A stretch of DNA of 64,000 nt from Candidatus Margulisiibacteriota bacterium (lineage in GTDB: Bacteria > Margulisbacteria > WOR-1 > O2-12-FULL-45-9 > XYB2-FULL-48-7): the NCBI GenBank assembly GCA_041661965.1, contig JBAZTH010000003.1, forward strand, positions 267,162 to 331,161. Reading direction: 5' to 3'. Positions within the stretch are counted from its first letter, which is position 1. The number at the start of each line of letters is the position of its first letter. The notes beneath the pieces are model-generated. The model saw nothing but the letters and a program-made list of their open reading frames with translations. It was not told where the DNA came from and made no database searches. The position numbers and the translations under genes were made by a program. Below are positions 1 to 6,718 of this stretch, in pieces.

Positions 1-1
1 C

Positions 2-472
2 GACAAAGAGATGACCCGCGGCGAGATGGCCGTCCTGCTGATCAAGGCCAAAGGGTTTACGGTCGGTAAAGAGATCAACGTTAAGTTTAGAGATGTCCCG
101 CTCCAGTCGTATGAGGCGCCGTATATCAGCCTGGCGGTGGAGCGCAAATATATCAGCGGGTTCCCGGATGGTAAATTCCAGCCTAAAAAACGGCTGACCC
201 GGGCCGAGACCGCGGTGATCATGGCCAAGTTCTCCGGCCTGTACATGAAGCCGAAAGTTGAAGCCAAACCGTTCCCGGACGTTACCGTTAAGCACTGGGC
301 GGCGCCGGCGATCGGCGCCGACAAAGCGGCCGGTTTCTTTGAATATTTGAGCGGCAAGAACTTTCTCCCCAATGCTTTTATTACCCGGGCCGAAGCGGCC
401 GAGGTCATCTCCAAAACTCCTTTCGCCAAACAGCAGATCGAGCAGTTGATCTCCGGCAGTAAGTTCGACTAA
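2..472 (+). CDS. SLH-domain protein, C-terminal part
   Basis: This is the 3' end of a gene that starts left of the window. About 156 residues are visible. They hold the tail of one S-layer homology repeat (TRGEMAVLLIKAKGF) and two complete ones, each running from an F-(R/P)-D-V opening to a T-R-A-E-(T/A)-A helix (FRDV...LTRAETAV and FPDV...ITRAEAAE). SLH repeats normally anchor exported proteins to secondary cell-wall polymers or peptidoglycan, so the protein probably sits at the cell envelope. Its function beyond anchoring cannot be told because the N-terminal part is missing. The antisense frame across this gene has no stop codon, which matters for the recombinase described below. Confidence 0.9.
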   Translation, partial: DKEMTRGEMAVLLIKAKGFTVGKEINVKFRDVPLQSYEAPYISLAVERKYISGFPDGKFQPKKRLTRAETAVIMAKFSGLYMKPKVEAKPFPDVTVKHWAAPAIGADKAAGFFEYLSGKNFLPNAFITRAEAAEVISKTPFAKQQIEQLISGSKFD

Positions 473-484
473 CAGTAGCAATAC

Positions 485-574
485 GGAGGGATGGCCGAGC
501 GGTTGATGGCGGTAGTCTTGAAAACTACTATGCGCGTAAGCGTATCGGAGGTTCGAATCCTCCTCCCTCCGCCA
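485..574 (+). tRNA. tRNA-Ser(TGA)
   Basis: Acceptor stem GGAGGGA pairs with TCCCTCC, discriminator G, encoded CCA at 572-574. The anticodon loop contains TGA, there is a long variable arm as in serine tRNAs, and the T arm GGAGG-TTCGAAT-CCTCC is perfect. The 3' end (CCGCCA, 569-574) is the integration point of the mobile element; the gene stays intact because the core restores its end. Confidence 0.95.
569..574 (+). other. attL core
   Basis: CCGCCA shared by the tRNA-Ser 3' end, the internal attP copy (2314-2319, reverse orientation) and the right end (10830-10835). Element sequence (ATTTTCAC...) begins directly after it. Confidence 0.75.
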
Positions 575-702
575 ATTTTCACTTTTTGTGAAATCGTAAG
601 AAACAGCCTCGGCGCAAAGCGCCTCGGCATGGTATTTTTCCGCAATTTTGAAGGCATTTTTGAAATCGCACGCCAGCGTGCGGTCGGCAATGCGGAAGTT
701 CG
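569..702 (+). repeat. Left-arm repeat L, outer copy (134 bp)
   Basis: Identical over all 134 bp, by my base-by-base comparison, to the reverse complement of 2186-2319. It encodes the C-terminal residues of the recombinase and contains short perfect hairpins, for example CGCACGC-ca-GCGTGCG at 667-682. Confidence 0.9.
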
Positions 703-2071
703 AACCAATCTTTTTGAGAAAATCCCGAATCCTTTCGGGATTTTCTTGTTGAGCGTATTTTTCGGCTTGGTTGGCGTCTTTTAGAAAGGCAATGGCAAGT
801 TCGAACCGATTATTGCTCTTTCGCCCAAAAGCGGTAATTTTTTCTTCCAAATCTTTTTTAGCGAGAATGAGCTTGTACTTTTTTGCAGTGTATTCCGCTT
901 GCGACAAATTGCCGTCCAGTTGTAAATCAAGCAAGCGATCAAGTTTTGTTTCTATTTCTACAAGCTCATTTCTCGCTTTTTGGGCAAAAGAGCTTTCCGC
1001 TTGGGCAATCTTCATTTTCTCATTTTCAAAATAATTGATTGAAGCGTTTGCCCAAGCGGAAGACAAAGAAACTTTTTTGATTTCTTCCTTTATTTGAGAA
1101 GTGATGGCGTCCTCTCTCGCGTATCTTTGCGAACAAGGATTTTTCCGTTTGGTACATCGCAAATAGTTATGACCTTTTTGCGTTTCGGTGGTAATGAAAC
1201 AGCCACATTCTCCGCAACGGAAAAATCCTCTAAAAACATAAGGTTTGAGTTTTGGCGATTTCGGTTTGCTCTTGTTCGCCATCACTTCTTGAACGGAATC
1301 AAAAAGTTTCTTTGTGATAATCGGTTCGTGCTTTCCGTCATACAATTCTCCGTTGTACTCAATCATTCCGCAATAGATTTTATTTTTCAGCATATACTGA
1401 TAATTTGAGACGGAAAGCATTTTGCCTTTCTTGCCAACCAAGCCCAAGGAATTGATAATCTTTCGGATTTGAGCGAGTGGGTATTCGCCAGTTGCGTACA
1501 TTTCAAAAGCCCGCTTGATATATTTTGCCTTTTCTTTGTCCACGGCGATACAGCGGGCATTTTTGTCGTTCACATAGCCAAGTGGAGCCCAAGCGGGCCA
1601 TATTCCATTTCGCAATTTCTGGCGAATACCCCTCTTTATATTTTCCGAAAGATTATCAATGTAATATTTTGATTGCCCAAAAGCGATAGACAACATAAAT
1701 TTTCCCTGTGGTGTCGGATCAAACCAAAAAGTAGGAAATTTTAGCGTGGTAATTTTGCCAGTATCTACCAAGTAAATTATTCTTCCGCCGTCTATGCTAT
1801 TTCTCGCCAATCTATCGGGGTGCCACGCTAAAATTCCTTCGGCTTCATTTTTCTCTATGCTTGCGATCATGTCGTTAAAAATCTCTCTGCCCGGCTCTTT
1901 GGCGGTTTTGCTTTCCACAAATTCACGGACGATATTTAGGTTTTCTTTTTTGGCATATTCTCGCAACTCAAACATCTGTGCCTCAATGGAAAGCACTTGT
2001 CGCTCTGGCTCGTCCGTGGATTTGCGGGCATAGAGAAAAATCTTTTTGGTTTGTAAATTTATGTTGTCCAT
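569..2071 (-). CDS. Large serine recombinase (integrase), C-terminus open into host DNA
   Basis: Starts at ATG 2071-2069 and runs leftward without a stop. The first 501 codons are element-encoded. The N-terminal resolvase domain has Y-A-R-K-S-T with nucleophile Ser18 and an ILAWHPDRLAR motif. Next come the recombinase domain (RGIRQKLRNGIWP, APLGYV), a zinc ribbon (CGECGCF ... RCTKRKNPC) and a coiled-coil region before the C-terminal tail. It should catalyse integration and excision at CCGCCA. In the attP-like copy at 2314-2367 the frame ends 15 codons after the core (CFLIDVRTFFEQNPQ, stop). In this integrated copy it instead crosses tRNA-Ser antisense and stays open, antisense to the SLH gene, up to position 2, so the true C-terminus lies outside the window. 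Only 28 bp separate its start from the inverted fragment upstream. Confidence 0.88.
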
Positions 2072-2185
2072 ATTGTTTTTAGATTAGTTTTTGGGCAATC
2101 GGGGAAAAATACGCTCAACCTTTCGCTGAAAGCGAAAGAAAAAAGATTGGTTTGCAAAATTTCATTTTGCCAGAGCTTCGCTCTG

Positions 2186-2319
2186 CGAACTTCCGCATTG
2201 CCGACCGCACGCTGGCGTGCGATTTCAAAAATGCCTTCAAAATTGCGGAAAAATACCATGCCGAGGCGCTTTGCGCCGAGGCTGTTTCTTACGATTTCAC
2301 AAAAAGTGAAAATTGGCGG
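2186..2319 (-). repeat. Left-arm repeat L, inner inverted copy (134 bp)
   Basis: Exact inverted copy of 569-702. Here it is joined through CCGCCA (2314-2319) directly to a right-arm copy, which gives the junction expected of an excised circular element (attP). Confidence 0.9.
2314..2319 (-). other. Internal attP-like junction core
   Basis: CCGCCA on the minus strand, with right-arm sequence on one side (2320-2700) and left-arm sequence on the other (2186-2313). This is the arrangement expected for the attP of the excised circle, yet it lies inside the integrated element in inverted orientation. Confidence 0.7.
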
Positions 2320-2700
2320 TGTTTTTTGATTGATGTTCGAACTTTTTTTGAGCAAAACCCCCAATAAGGAAGCCAGACCCGCCACTGCTCGACAAGCTCG
2401 CCACACCACAGAAAAATACTCTTTGCTCTTTTCATTTTGCGCGCGCCCGATTTCTTTTTCTTTTAATGAAAAGAATATTTTTCTGCGGTGTTCTGCCCTC
2501 CAAGTATTCAGGCAGGTGGCGGGGCTGGCCTCAATTTGATTTCGCAAAGGAAAAGCGGAATTCCCCCCAAACCCCCCTTCCGCTTTTCCTTTGCTCAAAC
2601 GGAACGGGAACGGAAGCAGGCGGGCGAAAATTCCTTCCCCCCAACCCCCTTCCTTTTTGCCCGCCCGCTTGGGCTTCGCCCCCAAAACTTTTCGGCGGAC
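2314..2700 (+). repeat. Right-arm repeat R, inner copy (387 bp)
   Basis: Matches the reverse complement of 10449-10835 at 386 of 387 positions by eye; the one difference is G at 2678 against A opposite position 10471. It is largely non-coding and hairpin-rich: a perfect 17-bp stem (2544-2560 with 2578-2594) encloses a C-rich loop, and an imperfect stem joins the 2400-2436 and 2466-2491 regions. The whole 2368-2917 stretch holds no convincing gene apart from this arm and the XRE promoter. Confidence 0.9.
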
Positions 2701-2865
2701 GGATTTTTCGGCGGAATTTGAGGCTGTATTTTGCAAAGCAAAATGCGCCACCAAAGAAGATGTTGTCCTTGACCCACCCAACCCATTCGCGGGCAACGCC
2801 AAGGAACTCCCTTTTTGTTTGCCAAATTTTAATATTTTTGATACCATTGTATTAAGCAAGTTGAT

Positions 2866-2895
2866 ATACACTCAATATAAGTAGTGTATTATAAT
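2866..2895 (+). promoter_or_regulatory. Promoter and probable operator of the defence operon
   Basis: A perfect inverted repeat ATACACT (2866-2872) / AGTGTAT (2883-2889) abuts the -10 hexamer TATAAT (2890-2895), about 22 bp before the XRE start codon. This is the usual layout for self-repression by a small XRE or C-protein regulator. No convincing -35 hexamer is visible. It seems to be the only promoter for the six-gene operon. Confidence 0.65.
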
Positions 2896-2917
2896 AGTTT
2901 ATCAAAGTCAAACCAAT

Positions 2918-3118
2918 ATGGCAAATACAGTTAGCGAAAACATTCGCAAATTGCGAATCAAAAAAGGAATTTCACAAGATCGCCTCTCAAAAGACGCTGA
3001 TTTGGCGTTAAATACCGTTGTAAAGATAGAAACAGGCGAAAGCCCGAATCCTACTGTCGATACATTAGAAAAACTAGCCAAAGCCCTCGGCGTGCCAGTG
3101 GCGGAATTGTTTAAATAA
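2918..3118 (+). CDS. XRE-family helix-turn-helix regulator
   Basis: A 66-residue protein that is essentially one HTH_3/Cro-C1 domain: IRKLRIKKGISQDRLSKDAD forms helices 1-2 and ALNTVVKIETGES the recognition region, with PTVDTLEKLAKALGVPVAELF closing the fold. Such single-domain proteins often act as controller proteins of restriction-modification operons. It is the first gene of the defence operon, 4 bp ahead of the helicase gene, and its own promoter overlaps a perfect inverted repeat. I infer that it represses, or times, expression of the restriction and CBASS-like genes. This matters on arrival in a new host, when methylation must come before cutting. Confidence 0.9.
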   Translation: MANTVSENIRKLRIKKGISQDRLSKDADLALNTVVKIETGESPNPTVDTLEKLAKALGVPVAELFK

Positions 3119-3122
3119 AATT

Positions 3123-4949
3123 ATGGATAACTTTTCACAACAAATTAAAACTGATGAGCTACGAAAATGCCAACGAGAGGCATATTCCAAAATTCTTGAG
3201 CATTTTTCAAAGCCACAAGCGGAAAGGAGCATACTTGTCCAGTTACCAACTGGAACAGGGAAAAGTGCTCTTATTGCAATTGCTCCGTTTGGTCTAGCCA
3301 AGAAAAAAGTTTTAGTGCTGACACCAAATGTTAAGCTCGCAAAACAGATCGAATCAGATTTAGATATTATAAATAACACATCAGGAAACATTTATAAAAA
3401 ACTTAGTTTGATAGAAACGAGTACTTTGAGTACGCTTGAACTCTATGTTTTAAGACTAGAGGGAACAGTTAGCCAAAGCGATATTGCCGAACATCAAATT
3501 TTGATCGCTAATTATCAGCAGTTACAAGATATAGAAAAATGGTTTAAGAACGAGAAAGAAGCGGTTGATTTAATTATTATTGACGAAGCACATCATCAAG
3601 AGGCAAATACTTATCAAGAAATAATTAAATTTTTTGATAAGTCAAAAATTATTGGTCTGACAGCAACTCCCTTTCGTTCAGACGGCAAAAAAGTTGAGGG
3701 TAATATTATTTATAAATACCATTTTCACGAAGCGATCAAGGATGGTGTGATTCGAAATATAAAAATCATCAATGTTTCCCCCCAAGAAGTAGAACTATCT
3801 TTTACAGATGACGGCTCTAAAATTTATTCTCTCGAACAAATTTTAGAGCTCAAAGATGAAGCGTGGTTCAATAGAGGTATCGCATTGTCTCCCGATTGCT
3901 GTGGCTCAATTGCTCAAAAAGCTAAAGAAAAGTTAGAGGAACTAAAAGCAGAGTTTCCAAACACTAAACATCAAATAATCGCTTCAGCGATTAGCAAACG
4001 CCACGCACGGGAATTTGTTAAGCCCGCTTTTGAGAAACTTGGTTTGAAAGTTGGACTGGTAAGCTCGGATGCCCAAGACATGGCAACGAATGACAAAGTT
4101 TTTGACGATTTGAAGTATGGAAAAATTGAAGTGATAATTCATATTGGTATGCTTGGCGAGGGCTTTGATCACCCGCCACTTGGAGTCGCTGCAATTTTTA
4201 GACCATACAAGAGCTTAAATCCGTTCATTCAATTTCTTGGACGAGTTATTAGACGAAATGATGAAACTTCTCATTGCTTTGTTGTATCTCATATAGGATT
4301 AAACCAAATTAAACGCTTTCAAGAATTTAAGATGTTTGATTATGAAGATCAAAAATTTTTGGAGGAACTTTTTACAGAAAAAGATACGGACGATAGTTTT
4401 GTAAAAGACGGAAACAAGTCAGGCGAGAAAAGGGATTCCGAAGAAGAACAATTATCAATTCGAGAGGTTGGAGATGATGTTGTAAATTTCGAGTCCCAAT
4501 TCCTTTCACCAGAGCAAGGAATAGAAAAACTGGTCGGACAAGTTAAGCAACTTTCACCGGAAGAAAAGAAGAGTTTTTTTGAAAAATTCGGAATAGATGT
4601 TGCGGATACAGAATTATCTGTTGGAAAAAAGGTAAAACGAATAAAACCAGTTGATAAAAGAAAGGCATCTCGTAATTTACTCAATGAGAAAGAAAAAAGT
4701 ATAACTGTTGATATACTAAAGAAGTTATCCTTAAAAACACACGACCGAAATTTTAATCCTCTTTATACCAACCTTGCGTGGGTGAAAAAGAAGGTAAGTA
4801 AAGAGGTCAATAAAAAGTTATCGATCAAAAAGAATCAAAGGAAAACAATAGACAATACTGCTTTTGACGGAATTGAAAAGAACGGATTACTCAAGGATGT
4901 TTCAAGTGAGTGTTTACAGTATTTTCAAAATAAATTGAACGAAAAATAA
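3123..4949 (+). CDS. DEAD/DEAH-box helicase (SSL2-like superfamily 2)
   Basis: 608 residues. The N-terminal RecA-like domain carries Walker A PTGTGKS (about residue 42), DEAHH (about 154-158) and the motif III-like LTATPF. The second domain ends with QFLGRVIRR (about 370), the arginine-finger motif VI. After about residue 420 comes a charged region with no domain I recognise. It should be an ATP-driven DNA translocase or helicase. It lies between the regulator and mod genes with gaps of only 4 and 2 bp, so it is part of the defence operon. It lacks a visible nuclease motif, which separates it from the Res subunit downstream. Whether it helps restriction, forms an independent defence, or processes DNA for the cyclase system is unknown. 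Confidence 0.85.
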   Translation: MDNFSQQIKTDELRKCQREAYSKILEHFSKPQAERSILVQLPTGTGKSALIAIAPFGLAKKKVLVLTPNVKLAKQIESDLDIINNTSGNIYKKLSLIETSTLSTLELYVLRLEGTVSQSDIAEHQILIANYQQLQDIEKWFKNEKEAVDLIIIDEAHHQEANTYQEIIKFFDKSKIIGLTATPFRSDGKKVEGNIIYKYHFHEAIKDGVIRNIKIINVSPQEVELSFTDDGSKIYSLEQILELKDEAWFNRGIALSPDCCGSIAQKAKEKLEELKAEFPNTKHQIIASAISKRHAREFVKPAFEKLGLKVGLVSSDAQDMATNDKVFDDLKYGKIEVIIHIGMLGEGFDHPPLGVAAIFRPYKSLNPFIQFLGRVIRRNDETSHCFVVSHIGLNQIKRFQEFKMFDYEDQKFLEELFTEKDTDDSFVKDGNKSGEKRDSEEEQLSIREVGDDVVNFESQFLSPEQGIEKLVGQVKQLSPEEKKSFFEKFGIDVADTELSVGKKVKRIKPVDKRKASRNLLNEKEKSITVDILKKLSLKTHDRNFNPLYTNLAWVKKKVSKEVNKKLSIKKNQRKTIDNTAFDGIEKNGLLKDVSSECLQYFQNKLNEK

Positions 4950-4951
4950 CT

Positions 4952-6718
4952 ATGGCAAAAGATTATTCAAAACTGGAAAAAGACGACTTGCTCAAAGTCA
5001 TTGAAAAACTGGAATCCCGCAAAAAATACGGGTTGATTTGGGACGAGGAAAAAACCAAAGAGCAATTTGAAAAAGAATCAGAAAATGCCTTGCCAGTTTT
5101 AAAAGAGGTCAAAGGCAAAGAAATCAAAACCGACGCGAGCAAGCCAACCAATATTTTAATTGAAGGCGATAATTATCACGCCTTATCTGTTTTGAACTAC
5201 ACCCACCAAGGCAAAATTGATGTTATCTATATTGATCCACCATATAACACAGGGAATAAAGATTTTAAATACAACGACGATTATGTAGATAAAGAGGACG
5301 CATATCGCCACAGCAAATGGCTTTCTTTTATGAGTAAGCGTTTGCGCCTTGCAAAAGGTTTATTAAAGGAAGAGGGTGTGATTTTTATATCAATTGACGA
5401 TAACGAAGTCGCACAACTTCGTTTGTTATGCAATGAAATATTTGGTGAACTAAATTTTATCGCGACATTACCAACAATAATGAATTTGAAAGGCAACCAA
5501 GATCAATTTGGTTTTGCTGGAACACATGAATATACGCTTGTTTATTGTAGAAATTATTCGTTAGCTCATATCGGAGAATTTACTATCGAAGATGACGGCT
5601 TGGATGAATGGGAGCAGGATGAATATGGTTATTTTAAAAAAGGGGCAAACCTAAAAGCTACTGGCGTTAATGCTCCGAGAAGCAAGAGACCCAATCTATT
5701 TTTTCCTATATTTATTACATCTGGCGGGAATATCTATGTAACAGATAACGACAAACCGGAAAGCAAAAAAGATATTATTTTAATGCCAATTACCGACAGC
5801 AAAGAAATGTCATGGCGTTGGGGTAAAAACAAGATAAGAAATGAAAGACACAATATCATTTTTGAAAATAATGGAAGCAACGCAATTTATAAAAAACAAA
5901 GACCCTCACTTGGTGATATTCCTTCGAAAAAACCAAAAACAGTTTTTTATAAGCCCGAATATAGCAGTGGCAATGGGACAGCTCAATTAAAGGATATTTT
6001 TGGCGACAAAATATTTAATAACCCGAAGCCACTAGACTTGATTAAAGACTTTATTGTTCTTGGAGCTGACAATCAAGGAATAGTATTGGATTTTATGGCT
6101 GGATCAGGCACTGCCGGTCATGCAGTTTTAGAATTGAATAAAAAAGATAGTGGCAATCGACAATTTATTTTATGCACCAACAATGAACTTAACGGTTTTG
6201 AAAAAGAGCTTAAAGAAAAGGGATTGAGCGATAAAGAAATCCAAGAGCATGGAATTTGTAGAAGAGTAACTTATCCGAGAATAGAAAAAGCAATTAAAGG
6301 ATACAAAACACCAAAAGGCGAAAAGATTGAAGCACTTGGCGGAAACTTAAAATACTACAAAACCGCTTTCGTTAAAAATTCTATCAGCCGAGATGATTTG
6401 AAAATACGCATTACCCGCGAATGTACAGAAATGCTTTGTTTGCGGGAAGGAATTTTTGACGAGGTAACAGCAAAACCTGACTATCATATTTTTGAACAAA
6501 ATGGCAAAATAATGGCGATATATTATGCGTTAGAGCGGGACGGCTTGGAGCAATTGAAAAAGGAAATGGACAAAATGAAAGGCGAAAAGATTTTGTATTG
6601 CTTCACGCTTGATCCGTTGGGATTAAATAAAAACGATTTTGTTGATTGGCAAGGCGTAAGTTTGGAGCCGATACCACAAAAAATATTAGATATTTACGAG
6701 CAAATATATGAATATTAA
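4952..6718 (+). CDS. mod: Type III restriction-modification methyltransferase (Mod)
   Basis: 588 residues. Motif IV DPPYNTG is at about residues 95-101 and the SAM-binding motif I, DFMAGSGTAG, follows at about 377. That order (catalytic motif before FxGxG) is the beta class of amino-methyltransferases used by type III systems, which methylate adenine N6. The intervening region (about 170-350) should hold target recognition. Mod recognises the site and methylates one strand, and it also forms the Mod-Res complex needed for cleavage. The gene overlaps res by 11 bp, which suggests translational coupling. The type is clear; the recognition site cannot be predicted. Confidence 0.93.
   Translation: MAKDYSKLEKDDLLKVIEKLESRKKYGLIWDEEKTKEQFEKESENALPVLKEVKGKEIKTDASKPTNILIEGDNYHALSVLNYTHQGKIDVIYIDPPYNTGNKDFKYNDDYVDKEDAYRHSKWLSFMSKRLRLAKGLLKEEGVIFISIDDNEVAQLRLLCNEIFGELNFIATLPTIMNLKGNQDQFGFAGTHEYTLVYCRNYSLAHIGEFTIEDDGLDEWEQDEYGYFKKGANLKATGVNAPRSKRPNLFFPIFITSGGNIYVTDNDKPESKKDIILMPITDSKEMSWRWGKNKIRNERHNIIFENNGSNAIYKKQRPSLGDIPSKKPKTVFYKPEYSSGNGTAQLKDIFGDKIFNNPKPLDLIKDFIVLGADNQGIVLDFMAGSGTAGHAVLELNKKDSGNRQFILCTNNELNGFEKELKEKGLSDKEIQEHGICRRVTYPRIEKAIKGYKTPKGEKIEALGGNLKYYKTAFVKNSISRDDLKIRITRECTEMLCLREGIFDEVTAKPDYHIFEQNGKIMAIYYALERDGLEQLKKEMDKMKGEKILYCFTLDPLGLNKNDFVDWQGVSLEPIPQKILDIYEQIYEY

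Larger units (their letters stand above)
2098..2367 (+). pseudogene. Recombinase C-terminal fragment with native end
   Basis: A 90-codon frame (89 residues and a stop) homologous to the end of the leftward recombinase but in opposite orientation and without the catalytic domains. It shares EKYAQ, KKIG and everything from NFRIADRTLACDF to SENWR, then ends CFLIDVRTFFEQNPQ and a stop at 2365-2367. Compared with the full gene it has a 33-nt in-frame insertion (2153-2185, residues QNFILPELRSA) made of two small palindromes, and PFAESER in place of QENPERIRDFL. It comes from a related but not identical recombinase gene, and its last codons record the C-terminus used when the element is circular. 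It is probably not translated. Confidence 0.8.

Noticed and set aside
569..702. CRISPR-like or tandem direct repeats at the element ends
   Set aside because: The repeats are two inverted copies without spacers; no array of regularly spaced direct repeats occurs in the window.
469..708. Minus-strand frame over tRNA-Ser
   Set aside because: It is an out-of-frame reading of the recombinase tail and antisense tRNA; the true recombinase frame is a different one.
2059..2871. Open frame of 270 codons on the minus strand across the inner arms
   Set aside because: It runs through both repeat arms, and its sequence follows hairpins and C/G tracts. The same peptide appears at the right end only because the DNA is duplicated. 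No ribosome-binding site or recognisable domain.
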